Shown here in pieces: positions 37,197 through 45,800 of a stretch of 64,000 nucleotides of DNA; position 1 is the first letter of the stretch; every line of letters starts with the position of its first letter. Below the pieces are notes generated by a model, which was not told the origin of the DNA, ran no database searches, and was given only the letters and a program-made list of their open reading frames with translations. The position numbers and the translations under genes are program-made. The DNA is from Streptomyces sp. LBL (GTDB lineage Bacteria; Actinomycetota; Actinomycetes; Streptomycetales; Streptomycetaceae), in NCBI RefSeq assembly GCF_029893585.1, contig NZ_JARXYX010000024.1, positions 83,875 through 147,874 of the forward strand. Direction: 5' to 3'.

Positions 37197-37466
37197 TCAA
37201 AACCCGAAATCGATGATGTCGCCGTACTCCCACCGACCCTTGTACTCTTCGATCAACTCCCCGCCCTTCGGAGTGAAGGCGTCATAAACCCGCCCATTGA
37301 GTACCACTACGGCATGGTAGTTGTTGCTCCAGTTGTAGGTCTCCTGATCGCGGTACTTGCCAAAGAATGCGCCAGGTGAGGGGATCCGGAAGATCTCACC
37401 ATCGCCGAGGCTGTCACGGATCCGCTCAGCGCAGACCTGACAGTCGCCGGGGCCGTTTGTGATCAT
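37197..37466 (-). CDS. Orphan papain-fold (Tox-PL-like) toxin module A
   Basis: An 89-aa frame from ATG 37466 (GGGA about 8 bases upstream) that could be translated on its own: MITNGPGDCQVCAERIRDSL, then NYHAVVVLNGRVYDAF, EEYKGRW and a terminal DIIDFGF. It aligns along its length with module B; shared candidate catalytic residues are Cys (CAE), His (H-VVV) and Asp (VYDA). The frame is open to 38009, but upstream of 37466 it only runs antisense to the TnpB remnant. The parent toxin N-terminus is therefore missing, probably removed by the IS605-type insertion. Confidence 0.65.
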   Translation of the reverse strand: MITNGPGDCQVCAERIRDSLGDGEIFRIPSPGAFFGKYRDQETYNWSNNYHAVVVLNGRVYDAFTPKGGELIEEYKGRWEYGDIIDFGF

Positions 37467-37519
37467 CGTCTTGTCCCGTGGCAGCCCCGGAACCTTGTGC
37501 TCCCCACACGGCACCCCGC

Positions 37520-37953
37520 TCGAGGCGGCCACCGCGTTCGTGGTGAAGCCGACCCGGATCGCCGTGGAAAACCAGTCGGTGGCGGGACTGGCCCGCACCA
37601 GGCTGGCCAAGAGTGTGCACGACGCCGGATGGTCCTCGTTCATCAGCATGCTGGAGTACAAAGCACAACGGTACGGCCGCACCCTGGTCAAGATCGGCCG
37701 GTTCGAGCCGACCTCCCAGACCTGTTCCGCCTGTGGCGTCAAGGACGGACCCAAACCCCTCAACGTCCGGGAATGGACCTGTACCGCCTGCGGCACCGTC
37801 CACGACCGGGGCCACAATGCCGCGATCAACGTGAAAACGGCCGCCGGACTGGCGGTATCGGCCTGCGGAGCGCCGGTAAGACCAGGAGCAATCCCGGCAC
37901 AGCGCGAAGAAACAGGAAGCCACGGATTCCCGACCGAAGCCCGTGCCGCGTAG
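37520..37953 (+). pseudogene. IS605-family TnpB, C-terminal fragment
   Basis: About 145 residues of the C-terminal half of TnpB survive. The RuvC-II-like Glu is in IAVENQSVAGLARTRL. The zinc finger is TCSACG then TCTACG (two CxxC pairs). The RuvC-III Asp is in DRGHNAAINVKTA, which is the invariant end of the nuclease. The N-terminal half with the first catalytic Asp and the start is gone, and the sequence runs straight into toxin module A DNA. The TAG at 37951-37953 is followed by an intact-looking element right end. Predicted nuclease-dead. Confidence 0.88.
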
Positions 37954-38014
37954 CGGCACAGCAACAAGTCGAGAAGGCCAGAATCCTCGGGCATCAGCCC
38001 GAGGTGCAATTCAA
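37900..38014 (+). ncRNA. Candidate TnpB guide (reRNA/omega RNA) scaffold and IS right end
   Basis: In IS605-type elements the 3' end of tnpB and the right end encode the guide RNA scaffold, and flanking DNA supplies the guide. Here the right end contains a perfect hairpin CCTCGGGC-ATCA-GCCCGAGG (37985-38004) followed by TGCAATTCAA, and coding sequence of a symporter starts at 38015. Any transcript reading out would carry symporter sequence as guide. Expression is not shown. Confidence 0.4.
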
Positions 38015-38932
38015 TGGACGACGAACTTCGCCGAGGTCCAGCGGGCCCTGTCCGCGAAGAACCTCAGCGCCGCCCAGCGCACCCCGCTGATCGCGGCCTT
38101 CCCGAAGATCTTCATCGTCTTCCTCGTCATGATCCCGGGCCTGGTCGCGGCGGTCCTGGTCCCGAAGATCGGCACCGCGGGCTCCGACCTCCAGTACAAC
38201 GACGCCATCCCCTACCTCATGGAACAGCTCCTGCCCAACGGCATCCTCGGCATCGCGGTCACCGGCCTCCTCGCCGCGTTCATGGCGGGCATGGCGGCGA
38301 ACGTGTCGTCCTTCAACACGGTGTTCACCAACGACATCTGGGGCCGGTACGTGGTCAAGGGCCGCGAGGACGCCTACTACGTCCGCTTCGGCCGCCTGAT
38401 CACGGTGATCGGCGTCACCGCCTCGGTGGGCACGGCGTTCCTCGCCGCGTCCTTCTCGAACATCATGAGCTACCTCCAGACGCTGTTCTCCTTCTTCAAC
38501 GTGCCGATGTTCGTCGTCTTCATCGTCGGCATGTTCTGGAAGCGCGCGTCCGCGAAGTCCGGCTTCTGGGGCCTGCTCGCCGGCACCGTCACGACGATGG
38601 TGAACTACTTCTGGATCTACAAGCAGGGCATCATCGACATCCCCTCCGACCAGGGCGCCAACTTCGTCTCCGCCATAGCCGGCTTCGTGGCGGGCGCGGT
38701 GGTGATGGTCGTCGTGTCCCTCTTCACGGCCCCCAAGCCGGCCGAGGAACTCCAGGGCCTGGTCTACGGCACCCGCTCCCCGTCCCGGCTCCGCCCGACC
38801 GAGGGGACGCCCTCCCCCGGCATGGACGAAGCGCCCGCCGCCGGCGACGACGCCTGGTACCGCAAGCCCGCCCTGCTGGGCTGGGGCGCGGTGATCCTCG
38901 CGGCCGCCTGCTACATCCCGTTCTCGATCTGA
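38015..38932 (+). pseudogene. Sodium/solute symporter (SSS family), N-terminally truncated
   Basis: About 305 residues of the C-terminal half of an SSS transporter, beginning mid-helix at WTTNFAEVQRALSAKNLSAA. The preceding codons are IS605 right-end DNA. Full-length relatives have roughly 550 residues. Remaining helices include IFIVFLVMIPGLVAAVLV, GILGIAVTGLLAAFMAGMAANVSSFNTVFTNDIW (the conserved SSS core) and ALLGWGAVILAAACYIPF. Reading is in frame with an upstream ATG (37943) within the element, so a chimeric short protein is possible, but transport function should be lost. The downstream small membrane protein gene is intact. Confidence 0.88.
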
Positions 38933-38954
38933 CCGCGGGAGGAAAGGAACCACC

Positions 38955-39287
38955 ATGTCCGAGCACCCCACCGAAGACCGCGGTTACTCCGAGAAGGACG
39001 TCCAGCGCGAGGTCCTGGAACTCCAGACCCAGTCCGCGACAGCCGCCCGCCTCTTCGACATCCGCCGCATCATCGGCGGCCTGTTCGTCGTCTACGGCGT
39101 CATCGTCACGATCGCGGGCCTCACCGCCTCCGACGCCGACCTCGACAAGGCAGTGGACGTCAACATCAACCTGTGGACGGGCCTGGCGATGCTGGCCCTC
39201 GGCGTCTTCTTCCTGGTCTGGCTGAAGCTGAGGCCGGTGGCTCCGCCGCCGCCGGATGCCGTTCCGGCGGACGACGCGAAGAACTGA
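38955..39287 (+). CDS. Small two-helix membrane protein accompanying the symporter
   Basis: A 110-aa protein, ATG at 38955 with GGAGGAAAGGAA upstream. Two TM segments are visible (IRRIIGGLFVVYGVIVTIAGL and LWTGLAMLALGVFFLVWL). The C-terminus is Pro-rich. It starts 22 bases after the symporter fragment and probably served as its partner subunit; with the symporter broken it is likely an orphan. I know no functional name. Confidence 0.78.
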   Translation: MSEHPTEDRGYSEKDVQREVLELQTQSATAARLFDIRRIIGGLFVVYGVIVTIAGLTASDADLDKAVDVNINLWTGLAMLALGVFFLVWLKLRPVAPPPPDAVPADDAKN

Positions 39288-39383
39288 GGACCGGGGGGCG
39301 GGCGGCAGGCGGCGGTACGTCGTACCAGTGCCGCCCGCGCCCACCCTCACCGCTCGGTGTCCATGCAACGGCGACGGCGACGG

Positions 39384-40217
39384 TCACCGGACTGCATCCC
39401 CCGGAGCGTCAGCGAGGACCTCCGCCCAGACCGTCAGACCGCTTCCGCTCGGCTGGGCCCCCCAGCGGGCGGCGAGCACGTCAGTGATCAGCAGGCCGCG
39501 GCCGTGCTCGCTCTCCGGCCCCGGCGGACAGGGCGTTCCGGGGCGATCGGCGTACGGCCGCCGCCCGGCGCCCTCGTCGGTCACACCGATGACGATCCTG
39601 TCGGCGGTGAGGGCACACGTGACCGTGATGGTGCGGCTGTCACTGTGCTCCAGGGCATTCGCGACCAACTCCCCGCTGATCGACTCCAGGTCGTCGACCG
39701 AGCTCCTGGACAGCCCCCACGACCGGGCCGTGTCACGCACGTGACGCCGCGCGGCGCGCGCGGAGGAGAGGTCACGGCCCGGGAGGGCGAGCAGGCTGTG
39801 GGCCCGGAGCCCGGCTGGGCGACACCCCCATACGTGGCGGAGGACATCCATTGCCGGCAGCGGCCCGTCCGTGGCTCCACCCGTGGTTTCGCCCACGACT
39901 CCGCCCGCGGTTCCGCCCTCCGGAGCCCGCTGCCAACCCCCGAGGCGTGAGCCTCGTGACGTGGCGATGCGCAGCGTGTCGGAGAGAGCGTCCGCCAACT
40001 GGTCCGCCAGCAATCCCAGTTCCCTGTCACCCAGCCCTCCTGCCGCAAGCAGGTCCCGAGTCCGCCCGAGGAGCCGGTGGGCGAGGCCGAGTTGCACGCT
40101 CTCGATCCGGTCGGCGAGCCGGGAGGCAGAGCCATCACCACCGGTGAGCAGAAGACAGGGCTGACCGTGCGCGCCGGTCCAGGGCAGAAGTCGTACGCGG
40201 TCCGCCTGCTCACTCAT
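39384..40217 (-). CDS. SpoIIAB/AbaA-like regulatory ATP-binding protein (HATPase)
   Basis: A 277-aa protein. The C-terminal ~140 residues are a GHKL ATPase of the anti-sigma-factor kinase type: N-box ELVANALEHS, G1 VTDEGAG, G2 EHGRGLLITD. The N-terminal half is Gly/Arg-rich and helical and not assignable. Such ATPases sit next to WhiJ-like XRE regulators and DUF397 proteins in streptomycetes, where clusters of this kind influence development and antibiotic production. The ATG at 40217 overlaps the stop of a short upstream frame (ATGA). It is divergent from the XRE gene. Confidence 0.85.
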   Translation of the reverse strand: MSEQADRVRLLPWTGAHGQPCLLLTGGDGSASRLADRIESVQLGLAHRLLGRTRDLLAAGGLGDRELGLLADQLADALSDTLRIATSRGSRLGGWQRAPEGGTAGGVVGETTGGATDGPLPAMDVLRHVWGCRPAGLRAHSLLALPGRDLSSARAARRHVRDTARSWGLSRSSVDDLESISGELVANALEHSDSRTITVTCALTADRIVIGVTDEGAGRRPYADRPGTPCPPGPESEHGRGLLITDVLAARWGAQPSGSGLTVWAEVLADAPGDAVR

Positions 40218-40375
40218 GACGCCCCCCCCAGGCACTCCTGGATGTCACGGCTGTCGAGATCGACGCCGTACGGGGCGAGCCCCAGGGTGTCGCGCCTCAA
40301 CCGCGGGAGGCGGGCTTTCTCCTCGCGCTCGTACGCGGTCAGGTTGGGGCGGACGAGGGGGGGTGGCGGAGCCAT
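40214..40375 (-). CDS. Small conserved-looking protein upstream of the HATPase gene
   Basis: A 53-aa frame from ATG 40375 (MAPPPPLVRPNLTAYEREEK, ending VDLDSRDIQECLGGAS) whose TGA overlaps the HATPase ATG. The charged, ordered C-terminal part (RRDTLGLAPYGVDLDS) looks like real protein, whereas the upstream extension to 40483 is Pro/Ser-rich and doubtful. There is no strong ribosome-binding site at either start. The role is unknown; coupling to the ATPase gene is the best evidence that it is translated. Confidence 0.55.
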   Translation of the reverse strand: MAPPPPLVRPNLTAYEREEKARLPRLRRDTLGLAPYGVDLDSRDIQECLGGAS

Positions 40376-40649
40376 CGATGGGCTCGTACCAGGCGCGGGC
40401 GGTGAGAGCGGGGGTGGAACGAGGCACAGTCGGTCGAGTGATCGGAGGATCGACCGGCGAGGGCATCCGCTCGTCGCGGTCACTACCGGACGATGTGGAG
40501 AACAGCCGCATCCAGTCGGTGAGTTGTCTGATCAGTCGACGCATTTGGGCTCCTTCGGCGGTCAAGCATGCGAGGGGAGTGCGCACCAGGCAGCCCATCC
40601 GGTGAGCCACGGCGTCCCTCCCGTTGCGTGGAGTGTGACACTGATCGTC

Positions 40650-40672
40650 TCGCCATGAGAATCTCACGGCGA
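40650..40672. promoter_or_regulatory. Inverted repeat in the XRE/HATPase divergent promoter region
   Basis: TCGCCATGAG (40650-40659) and CTCACGGCGA (40663-40672) pair with one mismatch around AAT. The roughly 300-base interval between the two divergent genes contains no other gene. This palindrome is a plausible binding site for the WhiJ-like regulator encoded at 40790. Confidence 0.5.
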
Positions 40673-40789
40673 ACATCTCCTAGAATCCCCCCGTGTGGGT
40701 GACACATCTCCGCATTGACATGTGTGAGCGTTGTCGCCGACCCGCTCAGGGCAACTGGACGACTACGTAAGCTCATGGAAAGGACAGCC

Positions 40790-41653
40790 GTGGGGCCAAC
40801 CACCAGACGCCGCCAACTCGGGGCCGAACTGAAGCGGTTGAGGGACCTGAAAGGGCTCAACCTCGAAGTGGCCGGCGAAGCCGCTGGGGTGTCCCGGGCG
40901 ACCGTGAACCGCTATGAGTCCAATCGGGGACCCGTGAAGTGGCTGGTGGTGGATGCGCTGTGCCGCGCATACGGCACCACCGACGAGGAACGCGCCGCGC
41001 TCGTGTCACTGGCCAAGAACGCCAAGGTGCAGGGGTGGTGGCAGAGTTACCACGACGCGATCCCCGGCTGGATCACTCCGCTGCTCACGCTTGAGGACGA
41101 GGCAGTCGAAGAGTGCCACTGGGCCAACACCTACGTACCTGGATTGCTGCAGACCCGCGCATACGCGACTGCTGTGATCCAGGCGGCCGAGGTACGCGCC
41201 GCGCCGGAGTTGATCGAGCGGATGGTGGACGTTCGGATGAAACGGCAGGAAGTCCTCAAGAGGCAGCCGCCGCCCCACCTGTGGGCCATCCTGGACGAAG
41301 CCGTCGTCCGGCGCCGCGTCGGCTCACCCGAGGTCATGGCCGAGCAGCTGGAGCACCTGGCCACAGCCTCCGGCATGCCACACATCACGGTGCAGATCCT
41401 CCCTTTCAGCAGCGGAGCACATGCGGCCGAAAGCACCAGCTTCATCAGTATCCGCGGCCCCGAGCCGTCGCTCGACGTGGTGCATCTCAGCAATCTCAGC
41501 GGGGCTCTGTACCTCGAGAAGTCAGGCGAGTTGGAGCGTCATAGGGTGGTCTTCGAGTATCTGCGGTCACAGGCGCTCAGCACCTCGGAGACGAGCAGCC
41601 TGCTCGCGGACCTCGTCAGAGAGTTCACCGCCACAGCACGCAGGGAGCGATAA
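40790..41653 (+). CDS. WhiJ-like XRE-family regulator with DUF5753
   Basis: A 287-aa protein. The N-terminal helix-turn-helix (RRRQLGAELKRLRDLKGLNLEVAGEAAGVSRATVNRYESNRG) is followed by the DUF5753 sensor region (HWANTYVPGLLQTRAYATAVI, LDEAVVRRRVGSPEVMAEQLEHL). The start GTG at 40790 has AAAGGA 5-6 bases upstream and gives the standard MGPTTRRRQLG opening; a longer start at 40775 is possible. The stop overlaps the start of the DUF397 gene by one base (TAATG). Such regulators act with DUF397 proteins as a repressor/modulator pair. Confidence 0.92.
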   Translation: MGPTTRRRQLGAELKRLRDLKGLNLEVAGEAAGVSRATVNRYESNRGPVKWLVVDALCRAYGTTDEERAALVSLAKNAKVQGWWQSYHDAIPGWITPLLTLEDEAVEECHWANTYVPGLLQTRAYATAVIQAAEVRAAPELIERMVDVRMKRQEVLKRQPPPHLWAILDEAVVRRRVGSPEVMAEQLEHLATASGMPHITVQILPFSSGAHAAESTSFISIRGPEPSLDVVHLSNLSGALYLEKSGELERHRVVFEYLRSQALSTSETSSLLADLVREFTATARRER

Positions 41654-41877
41654 TGGCACTGGCTCAGGAAGCCGTCGGCGAAGACGTCCGCTGGCTCAAG
41701 TCCTCCTACAGCGGAGGATCCGGAAGCGACTGCGTCGAGGTGGGGTTCAACGGCCCGGTCACCTCTGTACGCGATTCGAAGGCCCCGCACCGAGGCACGC
41801 TGTCGGTGCCGACCAGTGCCTTTACTGCCTTCATCAACAGCTGGACAGCGCACGGAGACATACGCGAGACGCGGTGA
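41653..41877 (+). CDS. DUF397 protein
   Basis: A 74-aa protein with the family core WLKSSYSGGSGSDCVEV, then VRDSK and a final F-x-x-F segment. DUF397 proteins are encoded beside WhiJ-like XRE regulators and are thought to modulate them. It is translationally coupled to the XRE gene (TAATG). Confidence 0.93.
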   Translation: MALAQEAVGEDVRWLKSSYSGGSGSDCVEVGFNGPVTSVRDSKAPHRGTLSVPTSAFTAFINSWTAHGDIRETR

Positions 41878-41954
41878 CTGCCCGCTGCCACTGAGCCCGG
41901 TGGCTCGACTGCCCGCCCACGGTTATCTCGTTCGCCGGGGCGTCGCCCGCGTTC

Positions 41955-42363
41955 TGCTGCACCTACCGGGTCTTCTCGCCGGCCAGCCACGCGTAGAAGG
42001 AGGAGCTGCCCACCTTCAGCAGCCGGCACAGGAGAGCAACACCATGGGTGTTCTCGCCTCGATGAATGCGCACACCTTGCTCATTGATCGCTCTCCGCGA
42101 GAAGGCACCCGCTTTTCGCAGCAACGTCGATCGTCTCTGCCTGCTCGGCGGCCAGCCTCCGCAGTCCTCGCTCGGCCCTCGTCAGCTCTGCCGACGTTCC
42201 CCTGCCCGCGGTGGATCGGGTCCCGCTTGACCCAGTTCCGCAGTCCCTCGGCGCTGACGCCCAGCTCCGGCACCACCTCAGTGGCGGTCTTTTCGGAGGA
42301 GCGCACGGGCACTCCCACGTCCCGTTTTTTACTCCTCCGCGTACCGCCTGTTGTGCTTCCCAT
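41955..42363 (-). pseudogene. IS3-family orfA/orfB remnant
   Basis: A minus-strand frame starting MGSTTGGTRRSKKRD contains the orfA helix-turn-helix piece ELGVSAEGLRNWVKRDPIHRG. Shortly after comes an orfB opening with LLKVGSSSFYAWLAGEKTR (in a shifted frame), which then stops. The catalytic DDE core of orfB is absent. The interval 41878-42474 holds only this remnant and a terminator. Confidence 0.75.
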
Positions 42364-42426
42364 CTGGCACTACTTTCTCTGGAACCTCACGTCCCCTTTC
42401 CCGGGTGTCCACGAGGGGAAGCTTCG

Positions 42427-42461
42427 GAGGGCCCGTCACCGCGGTGACGTGACGGGCCCTC
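42427..42461 (-). terminator. 13-bp perfect hairpin after the ALF-toxin immunity gene
   Basis: GAGGGCCCGTCAC (42427-42439) pairs perfectly with GTGACGGGCCCTC (42449-42461), with a 9-base loop. It lies 13 bases downstream of the immunity stop on the minus strand. Confidence 0.85.
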
Positions 42462-42474
42462 ATGCAAGATCCAG

Positions 42475-42831
42475 TTACGCCATGGACCGCCCGAGTTGCG
42501 CGATCTGCTCCTGCAAGGCCGCCTCATGTTCGGGGCGAAGGTCGATCTCGCCACCCGCCCGTTTCAGCAGGACGAGCGAGGTGACCAGGAGGCCATGTGC
42601 CAGACCATGCAGTACATCGTTGTCGGTTGAGGCGTAGAGCCGGTACAACTGCTCAACGAAAGACTGGAAAACCGGTGGGTCGATTTCACAGCTGCCCTGT
42701 GGGGTGTCCGACAGCCCGGACGGCAGTTCGAAGAACCCGGCGGCACCCCAGGCCAGGGAGGCGTATAGCTGCCCACTGTGGTAGCCCGCGTCCCAGAGTG
42801 TCTCGCCGCCTTGCTCGAAGGGATAGCTCAA
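42475..42831 (-). CDS. Putative cognate immunity protein of the ALF-repeat toxin
   Basis: A 118-aa acidic, helical cytoplasmic protein without signal peptide (opens SYPFEQGGETLWDAGYHSGQ). The start codon is TTG at 42831, overlapping the toxin TGA (TTGA), with GGAG about 8 bases upstream; this forces toxin and immunity to be made together. I do not recognise a named immunity family. The assignment rests on position directly behind a polymorphic toxin C-terminus, on coupling, and on size. Confidence 0.7.
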   Translation of the reverse strand: MSYPFEQGGETLWDAGYHSGQLYASLAWGAAGFFELPSGLSDTPQGSCEIDPPVFQSFVEQLYRLYASTDNDVLHGLAHGLLVTSLVLLKRAGGEIDLRPEHEAALQEQIAQLGRSMA

Positions 42832-45800
42832 TCTGCAATCTCCAGTCTGAGGTCGAGGTCCGGGTGATCCCGCCTGAGCTGCTCGAACCGCGACTGCAGT
42901 GCCGCTCGGAACCGCGGGTCCATCCCGGACCTGGTGAACCGGAAGCCGATCGGCGCGTTCTCGTACCCGGGAAGCACTTTCCGGCAGTCCAGGTAGTTGG
43001 CTAATTTCAGGCTGACATGCTTGTCCAGCCAGTCGCTTTCAGCGTAAATGGCCGTTTTCACTTCCCACATCACGCCGTTCTCGAAGAGGTCGATATCGGT
43101 GATGATATTGCCGGTGACTGGGTTGTAGACCTTGTAGTCCTCCTTTCCTTCCAGACAACCGGGAGCACCGCTCGCCGCCGCCGCGAACGATGTGGTCAAT
43201 AGGAACGAGGTTGCACCGACGACCTTGCAGCCGCGTTTGAGCAGTTTCAGCTCGTCGTACACCCGGTCAAGGGCTTTCAGCTTGCCGCTTAGGACGGCGT
43301 CCACGGCGACGCCCTTGCAGCTGTTGAAGTCCTTGTTGCGCAGGCACTTCTCGAAACTGCTGATGCCGAGGAGCTCCTTCTCGCCGTTCCAGAGCTGCTC
43401 CATCGCGTCGCCGAACTCTTTGCCGTCGTGAAGGATGCCGCACATGATCTCCGACTGCTGGCACCAGCGGGCGAAGGTTGCCGGCTCGCACGGGACCAGC
43501 GCCTGCTCGCAGCGGTAGATCTCGGCCGGAGTCATGCCGTTCTTCACCGCGGCCTCCTTGGCTGCCACGGCAGCCTTGCGGCGCGCTTCCTCCTCTTCCC
43601 TGCGCTTGGTGACCGCGGCGGTAAAGGCCTCGGTGGCTGCCTGGAGCGCAGCATCCGCGTCCTTGCCTGCGGCGACCGCGGACTTGCGTGCCTCGTCGGC
43701 GTAGTACGCCGCGTGGGATGCGGAAGCCTGAGCCACCTCCGAGGAGAGCGTGGCGTCGGCCGCGGACTTGGCCGCGCGGGAGGCGGAAACATCCGCGCGA
43801 TTCGCCGCATCGCGTGCCGTCTTGGCGGACGCCGCTGCCTTCGACGCGGACTCCTCGGCGTCCTTGGCGTACTGGTCAGCCTGCTTGGCGTAGTCCTGCG
43901 CCTTTTTCGCGGAGTCGTCGGCCTTCTGGGCCCACTCCTTGGCCTTGTCCGCAGCATTGCGAGCGGTGGCAGCCACCTTTTGGGCGGTCTCGGCATTTTG
44001 CTGGGCGGTGGCCGCGATCTTCTGCGCGTCCGAGATCATCTTCTGGATCTGGGCCACGTGGGTGGCGGTGAGGTAGTCCTTGCGCTGAGCCTTGTACTGG
44101 CCGGAGACGATGAAGGCGTGGAGCGCCTGTGGCGAGCCTTCCAGTGCGATCCGGGCGGCCGACTTCACCTCGGGGGTGCCACTATCGACCAGCTGCGCCG
44201 CCCTGACCCGTTCGTCCTCGGTCCGCGCCGTGTTCTGCGTCGTGAGGAGGAACTCGCTGAATTTTTTGGGATCGCCCGTAGCCAGGGCAGCGCGGCCCGC
44301 CTCGGTCAGGACAGGACCGGCACCGGAAACGGTCTGGGCGATGGCGACACGCATGGACTCGGCTGCGACCTGATACTGGCCGTTGTCGACGAACGCGCTG
44401 ATGGCGACGGCGTCGCCATCGAGGGCGGTCTCGGCCGCGTCGCGCACGGCCTTGTCCTCGCTCTCCTCGGCGAGCCGCTCGACGTAGGAGCGCTCATCCT
44501 GTTGCTCGGCTGTGCGCCAGCCGTTGCGCAGGTAGTCCAGGACGACCTCATCCGGACCGCCGAGTGCTGCCTCGGCCGCGGCGCGGCCCCATGCGGTGCC
44601 GTTCTTCATCACCAGTACGGCCAGGGCGCGGCCCTGGTCGGCGACGGCCGCGAGGTCGGTACCGGCCTTGCCTGCTTCGGCCACCAGCCGGTTCCGTTCG
44701 GCCTCCCGGTCCTGGGCGGCCTTCTCCCGCTCGTCCTGGGCGGCGGTGAGGGCGTCGTACGCCTCCTTGTCGTCCTTGGCCAGTTCGATGCCCGCGTTCC
44801 TACGGCCGAGGAGTTCCGCCGCCTCGATCTCGCGGGCGATGGTGTAGATCCCCTGGGCCTTGGTCACGGCCGCTGTGGCCGCGTTCGCGGCGTCGGTGGC
44901 GGCATTCGCGTGCGCGGTGGACCTGGTGGCGGCCTGCGCAGCCTCGCCCGCGTGCTCAGCCGCGTCGTCGGCAGCAGCGGCGGCGTTCTTCGCGTGGGTG
45001 GCCGCCGACTTGGCGGCGTCGCGGGCGTCGCGGGCCGCAGTCGCGGCTTTGCGGGCCAGTGCTTCCGCGGCGCCGGCTGCGCGGTTGGCCTCGACGGCGT
45101 GGCGCTTGGCGGCCGCGGCAGCGGCTCGGGCCTCGGCGGCGGCCGCACTGGACTGGCCGGCGTAGTTGCCGGCCTCGATCGCCGCGTTGGCTGCGGCGTT
45201 GGCGTTGGCCCCCGCGCTCGCCGCCGAGCTGGCGGCATCGCCTGCCGCGTCGGCGGCAACGGCGGCTTGGTCGGCAGCGTCGGCGGCGAGGTCGGCGCCC
45301 TTGGCGGCGGAACGGGCGTCCTCGGCGGCTTTCCGTGCGGCCGCGGCGTTCCCGGCGTCCACCGCGGCGTCGGCAGCGGCGTTGCGGGCGCGGGAGGCTG
45401 CCTGCGAGGCGCCGGCCGCGGCAGCTGCCGCCTGCGAGGCGGCGCTTGCGGCGACGCGCGCGGAGTTGTTCGCGGCATTGGCCGCGTCGATGGCCTTCTG
45501 CGCGGAGGCGGCGGCCTGGGACGCCGCCGTGGCGGCGCGCTTGGCGGCGCGTGCGGCCTTGTCGGTGTCGTCCTTGGCGGCCTCGGCCTCGGACGCGGCC
45601 TCAAGTGCCGCCTCCTTGGCGAGCTGTGAGGCCTTGACCGCCTTGGCGGACTCCGTCTTGGCGGCCGTGGTCTCCTTCGCGGCCTGCTTGCCCGCCTCCT
45701 TCGCCTGCTGGGCCAGCTGGGCGACGGTGGCGTGCTCCTGGTCCTTCGCGAGGGCGACGAACTGGCCCACCTGCAGGAACTCGGTGATGTCCTCGGCATT

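Noticed and set aside
37467..38009. N-terminal extension of toxin module A on the minus strand
   Set aside because: The open frame upstream of 37466 is exactly antisense to the TnpB remnant, whose plus-strand motifs (CxxC pairs, DRGHNAAIN) are unmistakable.
43428..45629. 733-codon plus-strand open frame rich in Gly/Leu/Arg
   Set aside because: It is the complement of the Ala-rich coiled coil of the ALF toxin; the composition follows from GCC/GCG codons read backwards.
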